NCBI GenBank assembly: GCA_018873245.2
Contig: JAEMBT020000004.1
Span: forward strand, 1,650,573 to 1,714,572
Direction: 5' to 3'
From: Archegozetes longisetosus
Lineage: Eukaryota > Arthropoda > Arachnida > Sarcoptiformes > Trhypochthoniidae
DNA length: 64,000 bases
Shown here: positions 37,195 through 49,081 of the stretch, piece after piece
Layout of the letters: each line of letters begins with the position of its first letter
Numbering within the stretch: position 1 is the first letter of the stretch
Translations under genes and position numbers: made by a program
The notes under the pieces: model-generated
Databases searched by the model: none
What the model was told of the DNA's origin: nothing
What the model saw: only the letters and a program-made list of their open reading frames with translations

Positions 37195-37915
37195 TATTCA
37201 AATCCGATCTTTAGCCTAATGTTTAATTAACATGTTGAACAGAAACATAACTGTAAATTTGATCCCGATTTGCAACTCTCTCAAAAGCTAAATTCTGTTT
37301 GTGCAAAGCTTTGGCAAAATTGTTCGCATTTGCTGTGAAATATTCTTATTAATTTTTTAGTATCGATCAATACTTGATCCTCGGTTTGTTTGCTTGTAAA
37401 TAAACAGTGACTGACATGTAGTGTCTCTTTTATTATGATCATTGAAGGATATGAATAAAATAATCAATATTCAGATTACAAAGTGGTACTGAATGTGTGT
37501 CATACAAAATAATATGCATCATAATAGAGAAAATTTACAGCTAATAGCAAAATTTACACCAATTTGAATAGTGCTTAAGATTTATATCCTAGAAATAACA
37601 GTTGCATTAGATTAATATGCAGTTTATATACAGTAAGTATTGCATTTTATATTTAGCTCAATCATCATCTGAGACGAAACCAAAAATAGTTGATTTAGAA
37701 AATTTTTCGCTCTATCATCAGAAAATAAAAATTTTAATTTTGCTTTTCTTAAGACTAATATTGAGAAACCTATTTTCATGCAATCCATCACAAAATTCTT
37801 TCAATTAAATCTTAATGTATTCAACGGTATTAGATTCAAGTTCATATTCAGCACAAAAATGTTACTATTTTGAAGTTTTATTCAGTTTTATCATTCATTA
37901 CGAGCTAAATAAAAG
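37195..37915. other. Divergent promoter region
   Basis: Lies between the minus-strand small membrane protein and the plus-strand mucin gene, so it may hold both promoters. No specific elements could be assigned. Confidence 0.4.
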
Positions 37916-39034
37916 ATGTATAAACTAATATTGGTTTTAACTCTCTTCCAATTTATAATCCATGATAGATATGATTGTCAAATACGAGGTTTGTCTCAAA
38001 ATTTCAAAATTTTCAAATTCATTAAACTTAAAAATATCATTTTAGCTCAAAATTCTCTAATATGGCCTCAAATCCTCCCAAACTTCAAAATATTAAATTC
38101 ACTTAAGAAGACAGATCTATTGTCCAACTCTTACATACTATCGGAACCACTGCTGAAAAATTCAACACAACCTAAAAATTCACTTCTTGTGAGATTCGGT
38201 CAACTTATCAGACCTTCGCTACCAATAAGAAGACCTACTTCTCAAACAACTACCACAGCAACAACATCTTCTCCAGAAACAAATATCACAACAACAGAAA
38301 CGAATACAAATGAAACATCACCAATAAGCAACACTTCAACAACTACTTCTTCTCCAGAGACTAACTCATCAACAACTGAAACAAATACTTCGACAACAAC
38401 TCTGTTACCAGAAACCAACTCAACAACAATCACTCCTAGTCCGGGAACAAACACTTCAACAACTCTGTTACCAGAAACCAACTCAACAACAGTTACTTCT
38501 AGTCCAGAGACAAATACCTCGACAACAACTCTATTACCAGAAACTAACTCGACAACAGTTACTTCCAGTCCAGAGACAAACACTTCATCAACTAGTTCTT
38601 CAGAAGCTACTTCCCACGCAATAACTACTTCTACTGCAGCTTCAGAGACAACAACTTTTCAGATAACTAGTACTGAACCTTCAACAACTCCAAACACAAC
38701 TCTATCTCCGATAGCAAGCACTACAGTAACAGTGAGCTCTACTTACACTTCAATAACAACAACAGCCTCAGAAACAACATCAACTAGTAGCATGTTTTCA
38801 ACTCTTAAGAATTTATATCCTCAGGACTTAAGCTATGTATGTCCACCCCCAGTCAATCGTTGTAGAGGACCTAAAGATTGTCTGTATAGACATCCGGATT
38901 GTAAGAAATTCTATAAATGCAATGATGGCTCACAAGCGTTTGTGATGGACTGTCCATCGGGTACTCAGTGGAATGATAGCCTTAAGATTTGTGATTTGCC
39001 TCAAAATGCAAACTGTACCCAACTGTCAGCTTAA
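37916..39034 (+). CDS. Mucin-like protein with C-terminal chitin-binding (CBM14) domain
   Basis: Secreted peritrophin/mucin, probably in the gut peritrophic matrix or cuticle, where a CBM14 domain anchors to chitin. Single exon, 372 residues. Signal peptide MYKLILVLTLFQFIIH, then about 90 ordinary residues. From about 103 to 295 it is almost wholly Thr/Ser/Pro with N-x-T sites, built on imperfect tandem units of about 22 residues ending in LLPETNSTTVTSSPE. The last ~65 residues hold eight Cys. The set C-x7-C-x5-C-x10-C-x12-C-x7-C (HPDCKKFYKCNDGSQ, MDCPSGTQWN, KICDLPQNANC) matches a chitin-binding type-2 domain, with one extra Cys pair before it. The repeat tract would be heavily O-glycosylated. 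The coding strand is A/C-rich in the tract, so an antisense open frame appears there by chance. Confidence 0.9.
   Translation: MYKLILVLTLFQFIIHDRYDCQIRGLSQNFKIFKFIKLKNIILAQNSLIWPQILPNFKILNSLKKTDLLSNSYILSEPLLKNSTQPKNSLLVRFGQLIRPSLPIRRPTSQTTTTATTSSPETNITTTETNTNETSPISNTSTTTSSPETNSSTTETNTSTTTLLPETNSTTITPSPGTNTSTTLLPETNSTTVTSSPETNTSTTTLLPETNSTTVTSSPETNTSSTSSSEATSHAITTSTAASETTTFQITSTEPSTTPNTTLSPIASTTVTVSSTYTSITTTASETTSTSSMFSTLKNLYPQDLSYVCPPPVNRCRGPKDCLYRHPDCKKFYKCNDGSQAFVMDCPSGTQWNDSLKICDLPQNANCTQLSA
38250..38600. repeat. Minisatellite-like coding repeat in the mucin gene
   Basis: Units of roughly 57-66 nt containing ACTCTGTTACCAGAAAC and AACTCAACAACA recur about four times around 38385-38585, with looser ACAACA-rich sequence before. 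Copies differ by one or a few codons. Likely length-polymorphic. Confidence 0.75.
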
Positions 39035-41178
39035 AATTTCAAATTTATTCAAAGTAAAAATCATTTGACTTATCTATTATTAAACTGTATTTTGAACTAT
39101 ATTTTGTCTTTGAATATATCTATGTAAAGAGCTTATGACTAAAGGCTTAGTAGAAAATTTTTTTCTCTAGTAGTTCATTTTTGTTGAGAGCTTTTGAAAG
39201 TTCATATTTGAAAAGTTGTTTGCTTCAAATGCAAACATGAGTGAAAATTCTTGAGTTCTTATTCTAAATGGAAATTAATTAGCTTCCTGAAAGAACGAAA
39301 AATGTAACTGTTTCCACATCATTCGCTTATTTAATTCACGAAGTAAACTATCATTTCTGAAAAAATAGTTTTTATTTCTAACTTTGATTATCACACTTTT
39401 GAAAAACGCTTATATAGTGAATATGTGTAAACAGAAACCAGAAAGATTTTCATTCAAAGGTTAAGTATGTTTATATTTGAACTAGTCTTCACTAGGCTCG
39501 AACTTTTCTGTGGCTCAAGACTAGATTTTCAAAAAGACTTCAGTTATTAACTTTTTATAAACAATTTTTTATCCAACAATTTCTGGATTTTTTATTATAT
39601 TGAGCCAGTTATAAGCAGAAAAATCTCATACTATCTGTCAAAGTTCAATCGATATAGAAATAGACGTTAAATCACTTGCAATTCAATGAAAATAGAAAAT
39701 AAACACAAGACCACTTCTAATAAGAAACAAACAAAATTTGGAGCATATTTTTAACTAGTTCTCATTAGTGTGCGACTCTAGAAAGTGAAATGTTTACAAT
39801 AATATCTTTTGGTATAACAATTAAGCTAAAAATCAGAGTCAAGGTTAAGACACTCGAAAAAATGCATAACCCGATAAATAAGAATTAATATAATGATAAC
39901 GAGGGAATCAAATTTCACGCTTCCAGTGCGTGCTAACATTCACAACTGGTTATTGAGCAAATACAACAATTTTTATTTATTTTTAGATTAAGTCTGTTTT
40001 TTGAGTACAATCAGTCCAACATTTGGACCCTAAACAACTGTCTAGTTTAATAAACTTATGGATTTGTCTTATCTGTCTGTCAGTGAATACTTTTATTGCT
40101 CTAGTAATCGATTTATTTTAAGTTCGGATTCAAAGTACAAATTTATAATTTAACTCAAATTTGAGTACCAGAATATCGTGAGAACAAAATTATCGAAATT
40201 GCGTTACACATTTGATAGTCCTTTAAAAAGAATTGTTTCCATAATTAAAGTTGTTCTTTTTAATTTACAGTTAAGATCGAACAAATAAACAAGTTCAAGA
40301 TTAGGTTTTAGGCGATCAAATAATGGTTTCATGGTAAAAATATTAGAAATTGTTTAAATTCTGAAAAAATGATAACTAGTAACTTTTAGTTCATATTTTT
40401 GCATAGAATTGTTGCAAGAAAAAATAAATTTATCGAGTGATAAGAGTCCGTGTCTTCTGTTAATTTCCCAACAAGAGTCTCGACATTTGACGTATCCGAT
40501 CGGTATATCATTTTAGATAGGGTTATAAATATAAGATTGTTTGAAGTCAGTAGAAATACAAATTTTGAGAAGTGAGTAATAGTTAGCTCTAGTATCCAAC
40601 GCCTCGTGATTGCCTACTCTCAAAGGGTTAAGAACTCTATGCAATAAAAAGAGCGACAGTTTCAACTTTGATAAAAAATAAGTGAACAATAGGAAACAGT
40701 AGAAAATAATGTCATGCATTCACTTGATGATAAATGCGTACTTATAACAGTTTTGTTACTAATCGTTGAATGCTGGGGTCAAAAAGAATCCAATCATTTC
40801 ATAGAGATCGGAGACTAGACACCGAATTATGATAAATCCCGATATTTAAAGCTATGTTAGCAATAATTTCCGGGCACTCATTGATTTGGTGTGTAAGCCT
40901 TGCAAAATTTTATGTACTCGAGAGTCATCTCAAGCTTGTTTTATCTGATAAAGTAAATGCTATATATATTGAAGGAAATGAAAAACCATTTAGTCTGGAA
41001 AAACATTTTAGATTATGAGTCGTTTCAACAAAAGTTTTTGTTCAGACTTATTGTTGAAAAAAAACTTAATTTTGAAGGCTTTCAAAAAAAATCTGTTGGA
41101 AGTGAAAAGTTTTATATTTCCTTTATAATTTGCCAAACTTTGTTTTCGGATTAATCTTCATCTCATTCAGAAACTCAA
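39035..41178. other. AT-rich intergenic
   Basis: No gene recognised in about 2.1 kb. The open frames at 40513-40719 (-) and 40957-41154 (+) show no signal peptide, domain or conserved pattern. Confidence 0.45.
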
Positions 41179-41683
41179 ATGTTTGTTAAATCAGAGGTAG
41201 GAAATTGCATAAATGAAAATCTCTTTATAAAACTTTTCGCTTATGTCTGTCTACGCTTCAAGTTTTGAATAATTTTCTTCAAATTTAATAATAAAAAGTT
41301 AGTGAAAAAAATCCTGTTTATTGCTATGCAAACTATGCATGAAATCATTAAAACTTTTTGGCTTAATGAATACTTCTATTATATTAACACAATTCTAATC
41401 TTTTTTTCGACAGACTGTCGTTATTTCATTCTTAATATTCGTGCATTTAATAGCAATCACATATTCAACACCATTAGGAGATCGTTTCAACAATTATTTG
41501 CGATCCACTGACTTAAGGACTGATAACCTATGCGAAAGTGACCCAAATCATGGTAATATGTGCGAACAATGCTCAAAATTGTCACGAAATCAATTTGTCT
41601 TTCCCCTGTGTTGTGCTAACGATCAGGGAATAGGCGATTGGTGTAAAAAATATATCAATTATGAGATAGAAGAAAACTCATAA
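41179..41683 (+). CDS. Small secreted cysteine-rich peptide A
   Basis: Exon 2 (41414-41683) is clear. It encodes a hydrophobic signal core (TVVISFLIFVHLIAITYS) followed by a mature part of about 70 residues with the Cys pattern C-x9-C-x2-C-x12-CC-x9-C (ending CCANDQGIGDWCKKYI). The acceptor CGACAG precedes it. The first exon proposed is 41179-41196 (MFVKSE) with a GTAGGA donor in phase 0; the splice is plausible but less certain than exon 2. Total 96 residues. The pattern resembles prepropeptides or secreted growth-factor-like peptides; no family recognised with confidence. It is tail-to-tail with peptide B, 278 bp apart. Confidence 0.65.
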
Positions 41684-41961
41684 CAACATAAAATTCAACT
41701 TTTATTTATTGAAAAACTATGTTTTTATAAAATTGTAATGTGTATTGATAATTTTGTTCAACTTTGTTATAAAAATATAGAAAAATCTTTTTCATTATTG
41801 CACATAAAATGTATAAAAATTTAGTAGTTCTCATGTTATACATAAGCGACTTTGTGATACTTTTTGTGAGCCTTCAATGAATAAATTTTATCTTATAATA
41901 AATGTAACTCTTTACTTGAGAGTATTTCATTTTTACCTAGTTGTTTAATCATTACAATACC

Positions 41962-42335
41962 TCAATAACATCTACAGAAATTTTTAGGACAAAAACCTGA
42001 CAAACAGTTAGCGTTACACCAATTATTTGTGGCCAATGAGGATATTGCACGACATTTTCTTACATTAGGACCTTCTGAATTTACTTCATACTCATCCTCG
42101 TATCCACTGTTCAGGGGAAAATTTTAACTTACAATTCAAAGTTCGGCAAAAAGGCTTAAGAAAAAATTGATTACTGAAGCTTTTTCTCGTGACGAGTCCA
42201 TTCTAGACCTTTGAAGCCGAGCTGTGGTACGTGTCGGCCTTCCTGGCCATCACCTTTTTGTCTCGGACGACATTCAACATAGAACGTGATGAAAAAAACC
42301 ACCAAACCTAAAAATAACAAATATCTGCTCATCAT
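41962..42335 (-). CDS. Small secreted cysteine-rich peptide B
   Basis: Exons 42175-42335 and 41962-42106, GT-AG intron of 68 bp (GTAATC...GAACAG) splitting a His codon; 101 residues. The signal peptide is MMSRYLLFLGLVVFFITFYV with cleavage near EC/RP. Then come a basic linker (RPRQKGDGQEGRH), an acidic segment (GYEDEYEVNSEG) and a C-terminal six-Cys module C-x11-C-x3-C-x4-C-x4-C-x-C, containing TNNWCNANCLSGFCPKNF and ending CRCY. The WC-x2-NC...CP...CxC arrangement resembles a module seen in short secreted arthropod proteins of unknown role (from memory; not checked). The exon junction restores frame exactly, with no stop codons, which supports the model. Confidence 0.75.
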
Positions 42336-44815
42336 TTACAAAGCATTAAACTTTTTTAAAAGTTAAAAAGTTAATTTATATTTTATCGGAGTATTCATCT
42401 ATTTATATGTGACATTCAGATAGAAATTTTCATGAACTTTGGTATAAATTTCACTTGAAATTGAACTAAATCTCAAAGGAAATTCATTTCAATTGTTTTA
42501 GATCTAAATAATAGCAACAATACATGACTTTTGAAATGATAGTTATTTAAAATCCAATTTCCTTTCACATTGAACCCTACTTTAAATTTTCCGATTATTT
42601 TTCGCTCTGAACGGCAAAAAGCTAACGAACTTCAGTTGAATCACTCCAAAAGTTTATCAACACATTATCCACAGTATAGCTAGCATTCAGTCGTTTCTCT
42701 GTTTGAGGTCAGTCTCAGCTCAAAATTAGTTATCTTTGAATGGTTTGCGTAAAAGCTAATGATCGATAAGAAAAAGTTCACAAATATATCAGCCTTTCTA
42801 CATCAAAATAAACAAACAATAGATTGGAGTTATTAGCTTCATAATAACATTATATTTGAAGTTCTCTCGCGCGAGCGAAACATTGAACTGAGAGAAATGC
42901 CCTCAGAATATCGCTTAACCAAGTCAAAAAATCTTACTTTAAGTAATTAAAATTGATCTGGAATTATTAATCTGGAAAGTTGTAGAACATTTAAAATATG
43001 GCTTATTAAAATTTCATTTTATTTTATTTGAGTGATATGGCATTTTGTTCAATTTTTAAAAAATTGTGTGAATAAAACTTATTGTCATGGATCTAATGCC
43101 AAGTATTTGCGGTTAACACAGTTTGTGATGCTTGCGAGCAAAGCAATGTCCAATATGTTGATTTGAATGAGAATAACTACTTATATGGAAGTTAATTTAT
43201 TTTTATCTTTGTTATTGGGTCATATTTGTGAAACTATAATAGACTATTATAAAAAAAATTAAACTATTTTGTTCAATGAAAATTTGAAGAATCTTACAAC
43301 CGCCATAAATCGTTTCTCTGTAGAACTGGGACTGCATTCTGGAAAATTCGCAAAAATATGCAATACCAATTTCGCAATGCCATAGCAATCCATTGTAAGC
43401 AGAGATTCACTCAAAAAATTGCTTAAACATTGCAAATTTTGCAATATTTACAATTTTCACATAGAGCACTACACGCTTTAGGCTAAATAATATGAAATTA
43501 ATGTCAACTTATTGATAGTAAATTTTATTCTTAGTTAAAAATGATGGGCCTTCATCATAAAAAGTAAAGTTATAAAAAACATAAATAAACATAAACAGAC
43601 TTCAGACTTGCATTAAAATCAATTTTGTGAACTAAATAATAAAACATACAAATCTATGCCATCAAAGGGGAAAACTTCGATAGCAAATAAGAAAAGAACT
43701 AAAAGTTTCCATCCGAAGAGTTGCATGCATTAATTGATGCAATTAGTCCAAACTATGCAAGACTATTATATTAGTTTTTTTTAGTTGAGTTATGCATTGA
43801 AACAGTTATTTGCAAGCGGTCTGAAGCACTTGAAGATTTTGCGATTCGTTACAATCATGATAAAGTTTTGCTAATATTAATTGAAACTGAAATCAATCGT
43901 TCCAGAATGTCACTCTGGACATATCTTTATTTCATTTTTATGCTGTACTGTGCAGTACCGTCGACAGATAAAGTTGTGACTTGTCATCACTAAAGAGATG
44001 CAGAAGAGTTGATAAATCTAAGGGCTCGACAACTCATTCAGATCTGTATTAGGTTTAGTGATACTAATCAATAAATGAATACTTAAGAACTAGTTTGGAA
44101 CTTTCATATCTGGGACTTTGACTCATCTTTGTATTAAGTTAGTTGAGTCAATGCCACATCGGTTTCAAGAAGTGATAGCTCGAGAGAACGGTCCAATTCA
44201 TCATTAAAATTATTTAAATTAAATCACAGTTAACTGTTGAGCTATTTTGATTGAGATAGTTTGATATATCTTATTGGTAACTTTCATTCTATGACTTATT
44301 GTTTTTCTTAAGTATATCGAATAAACTGACTTCAGTTACGAATAACCTTATTATTCATATTATGTTTTAAATTACTGAGTAGTGCTATAATTTGACGCTA
44401 TAAACTTATAGTTTCAATTTCCATCTCGTCCCTCTTATCTTCTCCAAACCCATCAGAGATTAGTCCGGAATCTATGCATAACTTTTACTGACTGACTGTA
44501 GATGATATCCCTATTTGAAAGTGTTGCATTCTATGACAATAAGCAGCCATGGCATTTGGAATAAAGGGATGTATAGAGATGTATCAAGGGACGTTTGATA
44601 TATCAATCTAAATAAAAAACACAGTGGACAATGGCAAGTTATTTCATAACTAACGTTTTCTAATGCAGTGTATATGTCAGGTCCCGCCAGAGTTTTCTCA
44701 CTGGAGAGACAAAAGTGAAAATAATTCTCGGTGAGAGGAAGAAAATCATATTATTGAAAAATTCATTTAACCATTATGTTAACTGGAAGAAGGATGAAAT
44801 TGCATATTAGAGTTT
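42336..44815. other. AT-rich intergenic
   Basis: About 2.5 kb without a recognisable gene. The 61-codon frame at 43259-43444 (-) is unsupported. The left end includes the promoter side of peptide B. Confidence 0.45.
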
Positions 44816-45239
44816 TACAGTGAAACCGTTTAATGTCAACTCGGTATTGTCAATACCCTTATTGTAAACCTTTAGTCTTGCACTGAAACCATTTTTCATT
44901 GAACCACTTAATAAAAATATTATGTTTTATTGTCAGACAATTATTATCAAAACCTGCTTATTGCTAACACTCTTTCCTGTGCCAACATAGCATCCTATAC
45001 ATATATAATGCGTACTTAACGTTAACTATATACAAACTATAAAGTTGTAGAAAATAAAATTTAAAATGCAGTGTAGAATTGATATAGTGGTATATCTATT
45101 AATCTAAACATTTATTTCGTAGAAATAGCTCTCATTAAACGAAGACGTGCTGATATCTCTTTAGAAACGGATTATTCGTAAAAACAAGATTAATCGCATC
45201 GAAACAATGAAAAAGTAAAGTTTAAAAGATAATTCAGAT

Positions 45240-45890
45240 GGTTATACCCCGATTGATAGAAATCCACTTTATAGACATTTCACTTCATAGACATTCCACT
45301 TCATAGACATTCAACTTCATAGACATTTCACTTCATGGACATTTCATTTCATAGACACTTGGTTAGAGAGATATTTTTAAGCTATTCAAAATAATTTAAA
45401 TTTATTTGCACATCTGAGAAATTAAAATAATTGTATATTAATTATACTGAAAGTCAAGTGCATTGAATCTCATATCTACTAATCCGTTAATCTTATAATC
45501 TTATGATAATTAAGATATTTAACACGTGCAAAATGCAAACCCATTCAACTATTTTTCAATTGAATGAAAAGCGATTTTTATTTTGAGTCTATTCAGTTCA
45601 ATATATCAATTTTTTATTAGAATATTTCTGCATATCTATATTTGAATTTTATTAATTAGTTAGTGTTTGTGTAATCTATCTGTAAACTACGTCTGAATTA
45701 AGTTTTATTGAACCAAACAAAGGGAAAAATGATCATTTTTCAAAGTTAGATTCAATTAGATTATTTAGAATTAACATCAATAATCTCCTCCATAACCAGA
45801 ATTTTCATTAGCGAATAATTAGTCTATAAAATGAAATGTCTATGAAGTGGAATGTCTATAAAGTGGATGTCTATAAACTGGGAAGACACC
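45240..45890. mobile_element. MULE-like MITE nested in Tigger, 9-bp target duplication
   Basis: Flanked by the 9-bp direct repeat AATTCAGAT (45231-45239 and 45891-45899), which marks it as inserted into the Tigger. Terminal ~60-110 bp are inverted and built from a repeated unit close to CACTTCATAGACATT: five to six copies at the left end and three or so, inverted, at the right. No coding capacity. A 9-bp duplication is typical of Mutator-like (MULE) insertions; family assignment is inference. Confidence 0.75.
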
Positions 45891-46020
45891 AATTCAGATA
45901 TTGCTAAGATTACAAAAAATAAAGTATCAACAAATGGCAACTAAGAGTGCGAAAAATTTTTAGCGAAGTCGTAGCTCAAATTATATCAAATTCGACAAGG
46001 CATTAATCCTATGGATAGAG

Positions 46021-47100
46021 AAAATAAGAAGTCTCAAAAGACTTGCAAGTGGCTTATTATTGAAGTCGAAGGCAAATCAATTTGCAGAAAAATTAAACAT
46101 TACTTTCAAAGCAAATAATGGATATATTTGTCGATTCGTCAAAAGACACAACCTTAGATTTGGGACAAAAAGTGGTAAAACAGACTGTCGATGATAGTGT
46201 GGTTGCGCAATGGAGTAATAAATTATACGAATTGTATGAAAGATATGAGCCTCAGAACGTGTGAAACATTGATTCGACACGCATTTTCTGGCGTTTATAG
46301 CCAAGTAAAACTTATGTAATATCTAACGAAGCAGCGAAAGGAATTAAGAAAACTAAAGATAGAGTTGCAATATTATTAGTCAATTCTGATGCAAGTAACA
46401 GATTACTAGTAGTTATTGGAAAGAGTAAAGCCCCGCGATGTTTCACCTGTACCAAACGTATGCTAATTCGGTTATATCTTCAAAATAACACTGCTTGGAT
46501 CAAGAGAACATTGAATAATAATGTTCAAATTAGATAAGAAAATCTAAACGGAAAGAACAAAGATTTTGGTATTTCTTGATGACTGCTCGAGTCATCCAAA
46601 TCTCAATCTGAATAACGTTGACTTCAAGTTTGTTCCACCAAACACATCTGTTCTTCAACCTCTCGAAGCAGGAACAATACGAAGTTTTAAGCAAAGATAT
46701 CCTAAAATGCTTGAATATCTTATCGAAATATTAGACAAAAGTGAAGATCAAAACTTGGAAACAAACGTGAACGATGTGATATTATTAAAGGCTTTTTATG
46801 TGATGGACGAGTGTTTTAAGGGCATGCCTAGATCTGTATTTACTAATTGTTTTGGAAAATGTGGCATCACTTTCAAAGATATTGTTATTGATTGTGAAAA
46901 TTGAATTGAGGAACAATTACTTATTGCAAAGAAAATGAAAAAAATCAACAAAATGTTCGATCTTGGTTATAATGATTTCGATGAGCTCGTCTCTAGTGGA
47001 CAATTATATTGTTTGCTACTTAGAGCAAACCGATGATTAAATTCTAGAGATAACCAGACCAATAAGTGACATATACCACAAATTGAGTGATACAGAAGTT
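46021..47100 (+). pseudogene. Tigger transposase remnant (CENP-B-like, DDE_1)
   Basis: Fragments in several frames follow the order of a Tigger transposase. A Tc5/CENP-B-type DNA-binding helix block (SKANQFAEKLNITFKANNGY, CRFVKRHN) lies near 46060-46155. The catalytic-core block (TKDRVAILLVNSD, VVIGKSKAP) lies near 46340-46440. A 112-codon open stretch at 46566-46904 begins VFLDDCSSHPNLNLNNVDF and continues FVPPNTSVLQPLEAGTIRSF, with the second catalytic Asp and the P-P-N-T-x-x-x-Q-P block. Stops and frameshifts separate the pieces, so it cannot encode an active enzyme. Confidence 0.85.
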
Positions 47101-47489
47101 GAAAATTTCAAAAAATAACAAGGACCTTATAATCCAAACAAGTAATGGTACACTTAATAAGATATTCAGCTTGGGATCATATTTGGCGTGACTTCCTGAA
47201 GTTGGCACATCGTTCTATGATTTACTAACAAAATTTGAAAACTTAGTTTTAAAAATAAGCTTCCTCTTAAAAATGTCTTATTACTGATTATTTTACTGTA
47301 AATATTCTATAAGTATAGTTTCTATTATACTTTTCATATCTGCTCGACCCATATCCGCTTCAATACGAATCATATTAAAGGTGTTCACTTATTGTCAAAT
47401 TATTGACAATAAAAATTTATTATCAATATCGACTATTGTTTACTGTTTTTGCTGCACCGACAGGTTCACATTAAATGAGTTTCACTGTG

Positions 47490-48031
47490 TCAATGTTAAA
47501 ACTGATTTTATTTGCAGTTATTTTCATGCAGTCGATTAGATGCTTATCAGTTTGTGTTAAATTGCAATCAACAATCATTTTGAATTAAATACTTATATCA
47601 ATAATCTATTGTTGAAAATTGGTTCTCTTTAATTGAAAAAGTATATCAATACAATGACGTTATATCATTTCTGGGAATAAATGACAGCTTCAAATAATGA
47701 GACAATTTATTGAGTTATTCGATTTTACATATCCGTGACTACTTTGATAAATGCTATGCAAACAAATGACAAAGTATCATATTCATTATTTGAAAAATTG
47801 ATGTAATTAAAATGTATGTATCAATAATTACTTAAGTAAATTTTCAATTTCTTATTCAGTAAAAGTTTAGATAAATCATTAGATAACAATAACCTGTGCT
47901 TTACAGTCAATACCTTGGCCGTGTATAGGGCTTCAAAAATCAATAATTTCTCTAAAATATGGAAAGGTTTTAACACGATATAAGGATTGAGATTATCACA
48001 ATTTTGTACCTGCGATGGTGTCTTTTCAACT
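47490..48031. other. AT-rich intergenic
   Basis: Nothing recognised between the Tigger and the hAT-like MITE. Confidence 0.5.
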
Positions 48032-48039
48032 CTTTAAGT

Positions 48040-48552
48040 CAGTGATCGCTAATCTTTTAATAACAAAGTACCAGAAAATTTCACTCTTCAGCCAAAAGGT
48101 CGGTAAACAACTATGGCAAAAGCAAGTTTATTTTTAAATTGAAATGTTTACTGAAATAAACATTTTATTTATTTGAAGATCTCGATGCTTCATATTGCTT
48201 TTCTACAATATTAGTTAATAGCTCACTTCAACTAAGACTTTATGAAACAAATCGAAATTCTACATTTTCGAACTTAATGCCTCATAAGATTCTTGTATTC
48301 ACTTTTTAGATATTGTTCGTATATATTGGAACTACAGCTTTAAAAGATTAACTATTTATTATGAATAATTCTCTCCAAAATAACATGATTGTAATTTCAT
48401 ATGAATTTGACTTTTTTGAATTTTTCTAGAGAAAATAATTCGTATTCTCAATTAAAGAGCTAAAAGTATTAAAGGTATCCGATGTGTCAAGGGCCAGGAA
48501 AAACCAATCAGCGGGCCGGGTTCGACCCGCGGGCCGCAGGTGGCGATTACTG
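48040..48552. mobile_element. hAT-like MITE
   Basis: The ends CAGTGATCGCTAATC and, in reverse, CAGTAATCGCCACCTGC are inverted. Flanking 8-mers CTTTAAGT and TTTTAAGT are a 7/8 target duplication. The right end carries a GC-rich palindromic tract (GCCGGGTTCGACCCGCGGGC) as in many hAT MITEs. No coding sequence. Confidence 0.75.
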
Positions 48553-48560
48553 TTTTAAGT

Positions 48561-49079
48561 CTGTCTCCCCGCCTTACACTCTATATAGAACAATGTGATC
48601 AAACAAAATATTAAGAGAAATGATGTAAAAAGAATTTCTTATTTTATTTAAGATGAGATAATGAAAAACTGAATTCAATTTATTTGTGATGAGAACTAAT
48701 GATTTAATTTAACTTTTAAAATGTTTTTAATGGAATTCTAGTGTGCTTCAAATTAAAAACGAGTGAAATATTTGGTACTGTATATAAGAAGATTACTGTA
48801 TTTGATTTACGAGAATTTTAGAAAATCAATTTTTTGCCATTTTTGCATTCATATTTCTCTCTTTTTGACTTTATAATAAAATATATTTCTCGGGTGAAAA
48901 AAGGTCACTCATGTGTATTGAATGTAACATTTGACCTGTTGAGTATATCTGTTTAACATCCTTTCAATTAAATTATTTATGAAATTCAAATTTCAGAAGC
49001 AAGTTAAGAATTTACTATTCTATTTCAGTAGTATTATTACAAGTTTTGTTTCCAAGAAGTGCTTCAAAGTTAAACTAAA
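48561..49079. other. AT-rich intergenic
   Basis: Nothing recognised. Confidence 0.5.
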
Positions 49080-49081
49080 TA

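Larger units (their letters stand above)
44818..47487 (+). mobile_element. Tigger (pogo-family) transposon, degenerate
   Basis: The 2.67-kb element has inverted ends CAGTGAAACCGTTTAATGTC and, in reverse, CAGTGAAACTCATTTAATGT. The left flank is TA; the right flank is now TG. It encloses transposase remnants on the plus strand (46021-47100) and is itself interrupted by a smaller element at 45240-45890. CAGTGAAAC ends and a CENP-B-like transposase are characteristic of Tigger elements. Confidence 0.85.

Noticed and set aside
38242..38583. 113-codon minus-strand frame rich in Val/Ser/Gly
   Set aside because: Antisense of the Thr/Ser repeat tract of the mucin; its repetitive openness follows from the coding repeat.
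40513..40719. 68-codon minus-strand frame with hydrophobic N-terminus
   Set aside because: No Cys framework, domain or splice partner; hydrophobicity is expected from T-rich sequence.
45240..45360. Short tandem units CACTTCATAGACATT as a CRISPR-like array
   Set aside because: No unique spacers, the units are contiguous and inverted at the other end, and the context is a eukaryotic transposon.
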